Positions 13,401-21,739 of a stretch of DNA of 64,000 bases are shown here, one piece after another. The notes beneath the pieces were generated by a model that made no database searches, was not told the DNA's origin, and worked only from the letters and a program-made list of their open reading frames with translations. Position 1 is the stretch's first letter. Each line of letters begins with the position of its first letter. Source of the stretch: Amphiura filiformis. Lineage: Eukaryota > Echinodermata > Ophiuroidea > Amphilepidida > Amphiuridae. Made by a program: the position numbers and the translations under genes. The DNA lies in contig NC_092644.1 in NCBI RefSeq assembly GCF_039555335.1, positions 48,152,428 through 48,216,427 of the forward strand, in the 5' to 3' direction.

Positions 13401-16400
13401 TCCGCTTTCACTTTCACCGGCAGATGATATAATAGATGATGATAGTACTAACCCCTCAGAACGGTCAACCGATGGCTATTATTGTACAAGGCTCACTCAG
13501 TCATTTAATAAGGCAATACAAACGATCGAATTTGGTGTTCAAATGAGCAACATTTTGATGTAAAATTAATTTTCTCGGCCAAATGAAAAGTAACAATTTT
13601 CATTTTTCAGTAAATGTCAGGAAAAAACTAATGCTTGATACTGATTTTTTTTCAAATCCTGGTGTTAAACTTAGGCGTGAAATTCAGTCACTTAGTGCAA
13701 GATTTCGATTTTCATAGGCTTCAACGTGACCCGCGAGCTTTTTTTTTGGATCAACCTTTTAGCTTTTCGAAGTAATATACACCAGGCACAAAAAAAGAAA
13801 CTCGTCAGTTATATTCATCCTTGCTGTTCAATAACTTGATAATTTTGGATTATTCTGAAATATAAATTTTATTAATTGGACTTTTCTTTCTCATTTGACT
13901 TCCTGTTCGTGAATATTGAGCAAGAATTGATCAAGATATGCGCCTCCAAACTCTCAAACCCCAAAATGAAAAGTTGCAATTTTAACGATTCAATTGTGCC
14001 TGTTACACCGTGTGCTTTATGATTGGCCCGTGGTGCTTGTGTGCAATACAACGATGCGTTCCCATTGAAAATCGTTAAAAATGCGACTTTTGATTTTGGG
14101 GTTTGAGGCTTTGGAGGCGCATATCTTGGTCAATTCTTGTTCGTTTTTCACGAACAGTCAGACGGCAGGTCACGATCTATGCATTACGAGGTCACAGTTT
14201 CTATGCTCGCAATTTCTCAACCCAGTCACCGCACTGATTTTTCCGAAGTTTGCCGAAGTAAAGGCCCATCTTAAAACCATTTTCTGATAGTTATGGAGTA
14301 GTCATCAGTTGTGTTAAAAGCCTCAAAAGTATGTTTGTAGGTTTTTGCTTGTCTTATCATGCAAAAAACTGGTATTCATAAAATATTTCTGGAAAATAAT
14401 TGCGTTAAGATAATATGATAAATTTGAAAGTTTCATGAACTGTGCCCAAATAAACCGTGGACCTGACCGTTTACAACCTTCCCCTAGAAACTAACCATAG
14501 GTAAATTGCTCATAAAACATTGATCTGTCAGTTAATAACAACATCAGAAGTGTTCAACAGTTTTCATTAGGACAAAAATGGAAGTGAAAGTATATAAAAT
14601 TACGACTAGATCGGCTTTTTACGCCATAGAATATTATGGAATCTGCACCCTCATAAACATGACAAAGTCGGGCAGTATCACAATGGATTTTTGTCTAATA
14701 AAGCCATTGCGACTTTATGCATGTTTTGTTGTAGCAGGTCTGATATTACACAGTTTTCCGAATACCACGAGTCAATCCGATCGGTTGAATTCACGCGCCT
14801 GTATAAACTCCACGCACAATTGGTTCTATGTCCTTGTCTACTACAAAAGCAATATTGATTGATTCCGTGGCTTCCACACAGACGAATTTTGACAAAATAT
14901 TTTATATGCGTTTTTTGGACTATTTTCGTGGATTTGACCGTTTGCAACGTTGATATGATATAATTTTCATGGCTTTTGGAAGGGAATGATGTAAAGTTTG
15001 TACACTGAAAAAACCTGAAGTATCTGTCTGCTGGAGGTATTCTTTAAGACAAAAAAACTACCCGACTTTGTACCCAAAAATTGAGCAATCTGTTTTGTTC
15101 CAAAAATCACATTTCTTCACTCATTTTCGCTAAAGTGAAATCTGGTAATTATAGATTGGACCCTTTACAACCAGAAAACGTTTATTATCTGTCATTCGAA
15201 AATTAATAGCATTGCAAAATTAAATAAATACAAGGTTATCTCCACTTAATTTGTACAATTTCACAGAGTATAGACCAAGTCAGATGCACTCAGAAAAAAG
15301 AAACCAAGGCCTATATCTATGACCGGCCGGTTGACTGCGAACAGGGTGTCAAACGAGAAAGCAAAGTCCAATTAACAAAATGTCATATTTCAGAATAATC
15401 CAAAATTATCAAGTTATAGTACAGCAAGGATTAATATAACTGACGAGTTTCTTTTTGTGCCTGGTGTAGTTCGCTAACGAAGGATTTTCCCCAACTTTCT
15501 AACGCACATCACCGTGACCTATATCATGATTATAGTCTTGTCAGAATTTCCTTTTTAAATCGATTTCCCTGGGATACCGTAAGAAGATAGTGAAAAGCTA
15601 TACAGTGTTGCCAGATCTTCAACATGGCAAAGAAATTCACAGGCATGACACTTGACGATGTCAGGCAAGGATCTTTCATCACCATGATCACACGAGTGAT
15701 GGTTTTTTTTTTTTCAAAGCGGTAGTTTTACATAATTAACGTGTTTCTTTGACCCCAGAAACGTAAATGATATTTAACTTTACCAGAGCACCCAATTGGA
15801 GATTTGGGCTACCAAATCGCTGGTTGAGTAATTCTTGCTTTCAATGAACACATGGACATGTTCTGGAGGTGCTCTAATTTTAAATTTAAACACCTCCAGA
15901 ACACGTCCGATGTTTTCAAATGTAACAGATATTAAACACATCGGATGTATCCTGTGTGTTTTTTTATTATCTTGGAAAACATAGTAATAGTTAAATAACT
16001 TGTATGATATCTGGGTTTGATTATTACCTGAATATTTTCCTCTTGAACACTTCAGATGAATCCAGAAGTTGTTCTGAGAAATTTGCAGTGTAATCAAGCT
16101 TAATAATAAATAGATCAATGAATGATTGGTCAATAATTTTGTGTAATGTTGAACAATATTATATTTCAGGCGACATGGGAGACGCAACTCGCCGTAAGAG
16201 ACGGGCAATCGCGGAAGACGCAGACGATCATCGCCCAACAGACAAGCTTCAAAGGCGCAAACAACTCAAGGATCGTTTTATGGCAAGTTTCTATTCATGC
16301 GTAAAAACATACAATATCTAAGATACATGCCGGTATTGAGGGTTGGTCAATACCAAGCGAACAATTGATGTTCAATACAATTTTAGAGCTCTCATTTAAG

Positions 16401-17637
16401 TAAAGATTATGTGCCTGTCATTTAGGCCCCCCCCTTTTTGAAGTCGAATATACCAGATAGCCCTCTTTTTTTAAAGTCATACCCGTTGACCCTTTTTAAA
16501 TTTCAGGTGCACAATGACTCTTTTTTTGTCTAGTATATTATCATCAAAAAGGTATATAAATAATATTACGGAAACTTTCATATTTCAGCAAATTTGCATT
16601 GGAAATGTGGAAATTTCGAAATGTTAGGCCTATACCAAAGGACCCATTTTTGAAAAATACATCACTATTTTTTTTAGAAAAAAGAAATATCCTCCTTTGC
16701 CAAATGAAACATATCCATATCCTAATCCTTAGAACGAACTAACTGGCAAGAGAAGTCAAATTTTAAAATTGGTCAATTGTTGGGGAAAAGGTAATTTTTA
16801 TAGTGTTTTTCAAATGACAATGAAACCCGAAGACGTGCACAAAGACTATAGGTGAATTCATTCTTAACGTTTGGAAAAACATTAAAATTAAAATTAAATA
16901 TTAAAATGATGAGCAATCAGCAAATTATTGACCTATACTCGGGATTTTGAATGCTTAAACTTGAAGTGACTAGCCTAAGTCCTAAAATGAGTGCTGTATT
17001 TGTCTCGAATCGCTAATATTTGTCATGTGGAGTGACATATCGAGGGTATAGTGCAACAAAGGACTATCTGAAATAGCTGCCAGGTGTCATGTGTGTACAA
17101 TATAGAATGCAGAATTTGTCAAGTTTACCTTTGTTGCACTAAACACTCGATATCGATATCTCTTTATTACTTTCGGACAAAGTGAAGTTACAATATTCTA
17201 TTCAGAAATAAGGTTTCACATAAAAGGTATGGTACATCCACGTACAAAATGTTTTGAAAGCACCCGGGGAATACAATTAGGCAATTTGTACTCCCCATTA
17301 TAAAGAAGCACTGTTTAATTTATTTAGAACTCAACGTCTCCAAAATATACCCGACTTAATTTAAACTCGTGCCTAACCAAAGTGAAATTGGGATATCCCC
17401 TCCACCCCAATTAGCAAATAACAAGTATCTATCTAGCCTATCAAATGAGGATGAAAGAAAACGAAACTGTAGGCCTTCTAACATTGTTTCTTGTGTTTGA
17501 TTTTGAAGATGCTGAAAAACAATAAAGGACTTCGCGATCAAATTACGGCCATCAGGAAAGATACTGCACTGACCCGAAAGGAGAAGCATCAACAGATTCG
17601 TGATCTCATGGCAGACGCTGGCACCACCGTGGAGTAG
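4339..17637 (+). CDS. Eight-exon gene for an unrecognised secreted charged protein (about 301 aa)
   Basis: Spliced model: 4339-4449, 6691-6804, 7395-7466, 10651-10860, 11831-11935, 13098-13149, 16170-16282, 17509-17637. The junction of exons 6 and 7 is phase 1, all others phase 0, and the frame stays open to a TAG. Residues 1-24 look like a signal peptide, so the product should enter the secretory pathway. The mature part has no cysteine and is rich in Glu, Asp, Lys, Arg, Gln and His. Exons 3, 4 and 5 all start Gly-Glu-Glu, and exons 3 and 5 are clear duplicates. Basic sites lie at residues 29-34 (RRYGRR) and 229-233 (RRKRR); the latter suits furin-type processing. The last exon is predicted helical. 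Candidates include a processed peptide precursor, an immune effector or a matrix protein; I recognise no family. All introns are repeat-rich. Skipping of any phase-0 exon (2-5) would keep the frame. Confidence 0.72.
4826..5023. repeat. TTAGGG-like tract inside an inverted repeat (intron 1)
   Basis: A degenerate telomere-like tract (TTAGGG, TTAGGA, TTAAGG, TTATGA) spans about 4866-4982. It is bracketed by arms 4826-4855 and 4995-5023, which are inverted copies of each other (CCTTCATGTAATT / AATTACATGAAGG, plus an outer ATATT.GG). It is one of three such structures in this window. Confidence 0.75.
6691..6804 (+). CDS. Secreted protein gene, exon 2
   Basis: 38 codons, phase 0-0, between an ATTTAG acceptor and a GTAAGT donor. 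The translation begins ETVDNDGTQHEGEAQTGAQK and ends REFLVQLKKEH: an acidic, Gln-rich start passing into a basic amphipathic helix-like stretch. It is in frame with exons 1 and 3 and has no stop. No known domain is recognised. Confidence 0.7.
7005..7147. repeat. Hairpin with a TTAGGG-like loop (intron 2)
   Basis: Arms 7005-7043 and 7104-7147 are inverted copies containing CTGCAACCATAACGGGACGC and its complement. The loop holds TTAGGGTAAGTGTTAGGGTTAGGG, that is a short telomere-like tract at about 7068-7101. Confidence 0.8.
7395..7466 (+). CDS. Secreted protein gene, exon 3 (GEE repeat A)
   Basis: 24 codons, phase 0-0, acceptor TTTCAG and donor GTAAGT. It reads GEEAEGMSEDEIREVVANAW then KEQT. 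It matches exon 5 at protein and DNA level (GEE..GMS.DE.RE...NAWK), and the first 11 intron bases after the donor, GTAAGTCAACA, are also shared with exon 5. This points to a duplicated exon that included its splice site. Confidence 0.72.
7467..8794. other. Intron 3, left part: no gene seen
   Basis: AT-rich intronic sequence without convincing exons. A short block near 8190-8240 (AAACCATGTTAAGTCCACAAA) resembles part of the repeats at 3270 and 50360. Confidence 0.4.
8795..8874 (-). ncRNA. tRNA-like sequence (tRNA-derived SINE head or tRNA pseudogene)
   Basis: Read on the - strand it starts GTCACCGTGGCCGAGCGGTA and carries a perfect-looking RNA polymerase III A box (TGGCCGAGCGG, 8857-8867) and B box (GGTTCGAATCC, 8805-8815). 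The anticodon stem is not intact and U33 is missing, and the 3' end does not pair with the 5' GTCACCG. It is therefore a degenerate tRNA or SINE head, not a working tRNA. Confidence 0.6.
9501..10113. mobile_element. TTAA-flanked foldback element, copy A (Kolobok/piggyBac-like MITE)
   Basis: TTAA lies directly outside both ends (9497-9500, 10114-10117). The ends start GGGAA and fold back over nearly the full length: TTGTGGGACAT.AGAGCACATCAGA at the tips and CAATTGAAAATTTTGACCTTTC / GAAAGGTCAAAATTTTCAATTG nearer the centre. There is no ORF, so it is non-autonomous. A TTAA target with RRGRR ends suits Kolobok; piggyBac also targets TTAA. Confidence 0.75.
10651..10860 (+). CDS. Secreted protein gene, exon 4 (extended GEE exon)
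   Basis: 70 codons, phase 0-0, acceptor GATAAAG. It starts GEETDDLDSFMTGAIKIWYK, a diverged version of the GEE unit with Trp at a similar place, and continues with about 45 further polar, His- and Gln-rich residues ending KEFMQTR. The donor is GTACGT. If it is not spliced, the frame reads two more codons (Val-Arg) to TGA at 10867-10869, so a short alternative C-terminus is possible. Confidence 0.62.
11034..11632. mobile_element. TTAA-flanked foldback element, copy B
   Basis: Same family as 9501-10113, diverged: GAGAGCACATCAGACATATC at the left tip, GTCTGATGTGCTCTCAGGTC at the right, CGAAAGGTCAAAATTTTCA inside. TTAA lies at 11030-11033 and 11633-11636. It sits in intron 4 of gene 1; copy A is in intron 3. 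Confidence 0.72.
11831..11935 (+). CDS. Secreted protein gene, exon 5 (GEE repeat B)
   Basis: 35 codons, phase 0-0, acceptor CATTGCAG and donor GTAAGT. It begins GEEVKGMSKDERREYINNAW and ends with an acidic tail KQAHSEDEAENEAPA. The first 23 residues are paralogous to exon 3; the acidic tail is unique to this copy. Confidence 0.72.
12279..12546 (-). repeat. Dispersed TAGCCAGG / G-run repeat, inverted copy
   Basis: On the - strand it begins GCAGTGGCATAGCTAGGACT and ends with GGCGGCCAGCATCACACAAG-type sequence and CAAGACT, matching the family at 402-865. It lies in intron 5. Confidence 0.55.
13098..13149 (+). CDS. Secreted protein gene, exon 6 (acidic linker)
   Basis: 52 nt, entered in phase 0 and left in phase 1 at a GTAAGA donor. 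It encodes EDAPTTEDETEATEVAR plus the first base of a Gly codon. It is short, and is supported by frame continuity on both sides and by the matching phase of exon 7. It adds Thr/Glu-rich sequence, probably disordered, just before the polybasic site. Confidence 0.6.
13780..15466. mobile_element. TA-flanked DNA transposon with ~110-bp terminal inverted repeats (non-autonomous)
   Basis: Ends are CACCAGGCAC...GTGCCTGGTG, with TA just outside both (13778-13779, 15467-15468). The inverted arms share AAACTCGTCAGTTATATT and AACTTGATAATTTTGGATTA. No transposase is seen. A TA duplication suggests a Tc1/mariner-type helper. A smaller palindrome is nested inside at about 13908-14157 (GATATGCGCCTCCAAA...TTTGGAGGCGCATATC). 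The element lies in intron 6 of gene 1. Confidence 0.78.
15848..15950. repeat. Small hairpins
   Basis: GTTCTGGAGGTG (about 15858-15869) and CACCTCCAGAAC (about 15892-15903) form a perfect 12-bp stem, and the next bases CATGT..ACATCGGATG are loosely paired. Probably a remnant element in intron 6. Confidence 0.45.
16170..16282 (+). CDS. Secreted protein gene, exon 7 (polybasic processing site; possible GC donor)
   Basis: Entered in phase 1 after an ATATTTCAG acceptor. It encodes GDMGDATRRKRRAIAEDADD, then HRPTDKLQRRKQLKDRFM. RRKRR-AI resembles a furin-type site. The exon end is uncertain: ATG is followed by GCAAGT, a textbook GC-type donor that gives phase 0, or the exon runs to 16300 and uses a weaker GTAAAA donor, adding ASFYSC in the same phase. 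Without splicing, the frame stops at TAA 16319-16321. Confidence 0.6.
16424..16520 (-). repeat. Fragment of the C/G-run element with GGGT(C/T)A internal repeats
   Basis: CCCCCCCCTTTTTGAAGTCGAATATACC and CATACCCGTTGACCCTTTTTAAA are the reverse complement of the right part of the element at 36452-36898 (GGGTCATCGGGTATAGTCGACTTC). A truncated copy in intron 7. Confidence 0.5.
17037..17153. repeat. Short inverted-repeat element
   Basis: 26-bp arms 17037-17062 and 17128-17153 (ATATCGAG..T.TAGTGCAACAAAGG) with about four mismatches, separated by about 65 bp. A MITE-like hairpin in the last intron of gene 1. Confidence 0.6.
17509..17637 (+). CDS. Secreted protein gene, exon 8 (C-terminus and stop)
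   Basis: 42 codons and TAG, after a TTTTGAAG acceptor. It reads MLKNNKGLRDQITAIRKDTA, then LTRKEKHQQIRDLMADAGTTVE. The pattern is two amphipathic helices around a turn (AIRKDTALTRKEKHQQI), which loosely recalls helical hairpins of Spy/CpxP-like bacterial proteins; that likeness is weak and from memory. There is no clear AATAAA just downstream; an ATTAAA near 17953 is a possible poly(A) signal. Confidence 0.68.
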   Translation: MLKNNKGLRDQITAIRKDTALTRKEKHQQIRDLMADAGTTVE

Positions 17638-17698
17638 TAACTACAACATACTATCAATTGTCAATGAGTTGGGAACTATTATTATGTTCGAAAGTGAC

Positions 17699-17790
17699 GA
17701 TGACCATTTTCCGGAAGCCCTAACTCTAACCCAACCCCTAACCCTAACCCAAACCCAAACCCGTACCCGTTCCGGCAAATACGGTCACCT
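17699..17790. repeat. Telomere-like CCCTAA tract in an imperfect inverted repeat, just 3' of gene 1
   Basis: CCCTAACTCTAACCCAACCCC and related CCCTAA/CCCAAA units span about 17718-17765. They are bracketed by TGACC-TTTT-CCGGAA (17701-17716) and its imperfect complement TTCCGGCAAATACGGTCA (17770-17787). The tract begins about 80 bp after the stop codon and may be in the 3' UTR. Confidence 0.6.
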
Positions 17791-18737
17791 CTATAGACCA
17801 TTTTGGGGGTATTGGGAATTACAGAAAATACTGTTGGTGATGCGATAAGGCTAAAAAATTAATGTTATGTCTCAAAGCCCCCTTGCGGGTTCATTTTTCT
17901 TAGCGTGTCCATTTCACCTGCAACGGCAAATTAATTATTTTATTGAAAGTAATTAAATTAAACTTCAAGACTACTTGTTTATTTCGCTTACTGGGAGCGC
18001 TTTCGAGGAACTTCCTCGTCGTCAGCCGATGTAGTTAGCTCTGATGTTTTCTGGGAAACGGCTAGAGACCAATCTGATCAGGTGACATCACATTTGATGA
18101 CGTCATTTCATTGTTTATTGATTAATTTTGATTGTTTCCGTTTTCTTTTTGCCATAAAATCATGAAATTCTGAGAAATATTTTGAAGAAAATTGGTTTAG
18201 GTATAAAACAATGGATATCTGTACTTCTATTGTGCAAATGAAGCACAATGTTATGTGTACTTTTGAACACAACCAAATGACATCCTATAATTCGTTTTCA
18301 AAATGAAGATTTTTAAAGCCCGCATTCCGCATTCGTTTTTGAAACTGCTATGGGCTGTGAGACATAACATTTATATTTTGCCTAATGATAATTGAATCAT
18401 TAATCGCGTGGTATAAATATTTTTATTTTTATTTTTATTTAATTCTAGTAATGGTCATTTTTATTCTGCTGTTGTTGGTCATGCATTAGGCAGCAACATG
18501 CTGAAAACTGAAAATTTATTGAATTTATAGCTCCTGAGATAGGCTGTAAAGAATATGATTTTTTTTCTGTGTTGTCATGGCTGTAGGCATCAATGGAATG
18601 TACAAAAGATGTTCATCAATTAATTTTCTTGTATTTAGCTGCATACGACTTATCCCGCTTCATCCTTTAACCATTGTATTTTAACTAGCTCGGTATGATT
18701 TAAGTATGGTGATTCCAGATATTCGGGCTACCGAATA

Positions 18738-19120
18738 AAAAGAGGTATGCTGCATTTTACATCTGGAGTAGACTCGATTCCTAATTATATATTTTACTCC
18801 TATAAACACACTGATAAAATCAATATGTCAGTGACTTCCAAATCAAATCATTTCAACTGGAATTAATGAAACATATAAACCACCGATCATGCATTCAATA
18901 TTTCCTATAAATAACAACTTTTTACATCGGGCTGAAACAGGCCCATTTATAGGAAATATCGTGTGCATGCATCGCTGGTTTATATGTTTCATTATTCCAG
19001 TTGAAATGCCCCTATGGAAAACCACTGAGATACTGATTTTTATCTAGTGTGTTTATAGGAGTAAAATATATAATTAGGAATCGAGTCTACTCCCGATGTA
19101 AAATGCAGCATACCTCTTTT
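18738..19120. mobile_element. TA-flanked foldback MITE (383 bp)
   Basis: Near-perfect inverted ends of about 75 bp beginning AAAAGAGGTATGCTGCATTT, with TA just outside (18736-18737, 19121-19122). Further inverted matches lie inside (GAAACATATAAACCA, TTTCCTATAAAT), so it folds over most of its length. No coding capacity. Confidence 0.78.
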
Positions 19121-19262
19121 TAAGATGTTCGCACGGGAATGTTTTTAAACTGTGCACGTGTAGGGTAGTATTAATAAACGGAATGCAACAACCATAAATA
19201 ATGGAACGCAATTGGCAGGCAAAGAACGCAACATATGTTTCAATGGTGAACAAATGTTTTCA

Positions 19263-19425
19263 CCAGGTTCGCCGTCGCAAATAATAAAGGAGACAAGTAG
19301 AAAAAGTGATCCCGCCTGGGAATCGAACCCAGGACCTTCGGTTTACAAGACCTGTGCCTTAACCAGTTGGCTACGAGAGCTTCGTGATTAGGCTGGTTGC
19401 AATTCGAACCTATAAGCGGTCACCC
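19263..19425 (-). mobile_element. tRNA-Thr-like SINE
   Basis: On the - strand, a tRNA-like unit (19307-19381) has an A-box-like TAGCCAACTGG, an anticodon loop with TGT (Thr), and a T arm with B box GGTTCGATTCC. It is preceded by a partial second tRNA-like 3' half (GGTTCGAATTGCAACC) and followed by a short tail TTTGCGACGGCGAACC. Copies lie at 39244-39406 and 39495-39722, so it is a mobile family, not a single tRNA gene. Confidence 0.75.
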
Positions 19426-19447
19426 ATGTTTCAATGAATTGTGCATT

Positions 19448-19515
19448 CATTACATTGCTTCGCATCGCATCGCTACTGCATCGCATCGCAGCACTGCATT
19501 GTATCGCCATTCCTT
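19448..19515. repeat. GCATC-type simple repeat
   Basis: CATCGCATCGC and related units, with TGCATTG; a degenerate low-complexity tract. Confidence 0.6.
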
Positions 19516-19858
19516 GTAGTAAAGTATTGCATTGCCATTGTGTAGAGTCATATTATACCGTTGCATTTTGTAAGATACTAATACTTAACAAGTAAATCGT
19601 ATTATATTTACTAAGTGCGGTGTATGGGAGTAATTTGGAAATAAAAGTAAACTTACAAGGATATACGTGCTGTCAGTGTTCTCGTGTTTAGAGTGATTTA
19701 TAAAAGCATCCAAAAGTTGCTGGTTATAAAATTATCTTCAGTTGATAATTTGATCGATAGATCTTGGTACGAATCCCACCACAGATGGCCGCTACAGACT
19801 CCCCGAGTATTCGACCAGGTAGAATATTCGATGTAACATACCTACGTTATATAATCTA

Positions 19859-20744
19859 CAGCCTGTCTCAAAAAAAATTGTGCAAGTAAAAAGCGCCCTC
19901 TGTGGCAATTAGAAAACACAGTTGTTACATGATGCTTACATCAACGTCAAGGGCGCAGTCTTAGCTCTCAAATGCCGTTTGTTGTGTTCAATTTGCGTAT
20001 TTTAATCTCGAGATAGGTCCTATGTTTAGTTAACAACGAAATGGTAAAATCACAATTGTGCCACTTTTACTAGGGAGTAGGCTGCACAAGTAAATCAATG
20101 ATAGCTGATGTTGATGCGTCTAATGCACTCCCCTTCGGGGCTCGTGCATTAGACGCATCAACATCAGCGCGCATGCATTATTTTGTCTAATTTCTATCCC
20201 AACAAATAATACGTGTTTATTAACCTATAAGTTTGCAATATTTATTTGTCTTTTAACATGTCTTGAGTGACAAAGAGAACAGTATTTACCTTGATGAATC
20301 TTTGACATGCACATGTATTTAATTTTACAGCAGAATGTGAAATATCTATTCCTCTTTTAACCTGTTTTAAGTGGAAAAAGATAATCGTATAATACCTGTA
20401 TCATGATAAAATAATAAAAACAGTAAAAACTGTTTTTATTGTTGTATAAATTGATACGTTCTTTTGATTTCACGAAGGAACTCTTGATCAACTTGATGCT
20501 ATCATTGATTCACATGTACAGTCCTCTTGATCGTCCCTAGTAAAAGTGGCACAATTGTGATTTTACCCTTTCGTTGTTAACTAAACATATCTCGAGATTA
20601 AAACAAGCAAATTGAACAGAACAAACGGCATTTGAGAGCTAAGACTACGCCCTTGACGCTGATGTAAGCATCATGTCACAACGGTATTTTCTAATTGCCA
20701 TAGAGGGCGCTTTTCACTTGCACAATTTTTTTTGAGACGGGCTG
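19859..20744. mobile_element. TA-flanked transposon with ~220-bp terminal inverted repeats
   Basis: Ends are CAGCC(T/C)GTCTCAAAAAAAAT, with TA outside (19857-19858, 20745-20746). The arms, about 19859-20080 and 20525-20744, share AAGGGCG, CTCGAGAT and AAATCACAATTGTGCCACTT. There is no transposase ORF. It carries a perfect 25-bp-stem hairpin at 20104-20168. Right-end fragments of the same family lie at 37320-38209. Confidence 0.75.
20104..20168. repeat. Perfect 25-bp-stem hairpin with CCCCTTCGGGG loop
   Basis: Left arm 20104-20128 (GCTGATGTTGATGCGTCTAA...) is an exact complement of 20144-20168; the 15-base loop contains CCCCTTCGGGG, itself self-complementary. It lies inside the 19859-20744 element. 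A related, rearranged version is at 33936-33990. Confidence 0.85.
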
Positions 20745-20775
20745 TAGTCTCATTCTATTTCCAGTAATGTTTAAG

Positions 20776-20883
20776 TTCTAACGAATCTTTGATGCTGTAA
20801 AATCGGTAATAGGTCTATGTTACGTAGAATATCTAGAAGAAATATATATTATCGATTTTACGTCATCAAACATTCGTTAGAAT
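20776..20883. repeat. Hairpin, 36-bp arms
   Basis: TTCTAACGAATCTTTGATG... pairs with ...CATCAAACATTCGTTAGAA with few mismatches. Farther out, AGAATATTCGATGTAACAT (near 19822) and ATGTTACATCGAATATTCT (near 20908) are inverted copies, so this hairpin and the 19859-20744 element appear to sit within a larger palindromic unit. Confidence 0.6.
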
Positions 20884-21223
20884 GGGAATAGATTAAATAA
20901 CGTAGATTATGTTACATCGAATATTCTAAAAAAATAAAACATTTTACACTTTTACATGACTTTGGAAAGCATTGGAATACTTTGATGATTTTTTTGGTTT
21001 TTTTAGGGCAACATGAGCAAAATAATAAATCAAACATAGCGCGCTCGGCGTAACTTGGATGTAATTGAAGGTCGTAAAACATGTAAAAGATGACCGATAA
21101 CAATAGCCATTACAACGCTGTTTCCACCACGTATGTTAGAAGACAGTTGGGCTATCAAAACATTTGACCCCTTCACCCTGGCTTTGACGTGTACTTTACC
21201 TCCCACGTCTGTTTGAAGACACT

Positions 21224-21352
21224 TGAGAGATTGCGATTTCCAAACGTAGCATCGAACGTAAGTGGAATCTATTCAAAATCCCGTCACAGGAGAGTGGTTT
21301 TGAATAGATTCCACGTACGTTCGATACGTACGTTTGGAAATCGAAATCTCTC
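21224..21352. repeat. Hairpin, ~55-bp arms
   Basis: GAGAGATTGCGATTTCCAAACG at the left and CGTTTGGAAATCGAAATCTCTC at the right; the inner arms contain GTGGAATCTATTCAAAA and its complement. Confidence 0.7.
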
Positions 21353-21739
21353 TACTTTATAGGTCTATACATATAAAACCTTTCGACCTTGCGTCCCAGG
21401 CTTGGACGTACAAGACTGCTTCCGTACGTGTGTAGTAGTCCATGAAATACACCGGTTAGTCAATGTATGAAGTTTAGCACAGGTTGAATTTACAGCCGAA
21501 TTTAGCCAAAACTATATTTTCGGCACTTGGATTTGAAAATCGACGAAATGATAATAGAATTTTTTTTGATTAATGGTCAATAAGAAGACAAATTTTACAA
21601 AATAGGCTGATTTTTGATTAAAAAAATGATTTTAGAGGTCGATCATGGCGATAATTTTGAGACAGAATGTATCCCAAAATGAGACAAAAAGACGGTGTCT
21701 TAACAAATGACAGACACGAGATACTTAATGTATGCGCAT

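Noticed and set aside
15780..16238. Minus-strand 152-residue open frame overlapping exon 7
   Set aside because: It crosses a hairpin and runs antisense to exon 7, whose acceptor and frame continuity are convincing; no domain is visible.
19307..19381. Functional tRNA-Thr gene
   Set aside because: Stem pairing is imperfect and the same unit recurs with the same tail at 39.2 and 39.5 kb, which fits a SINE family.
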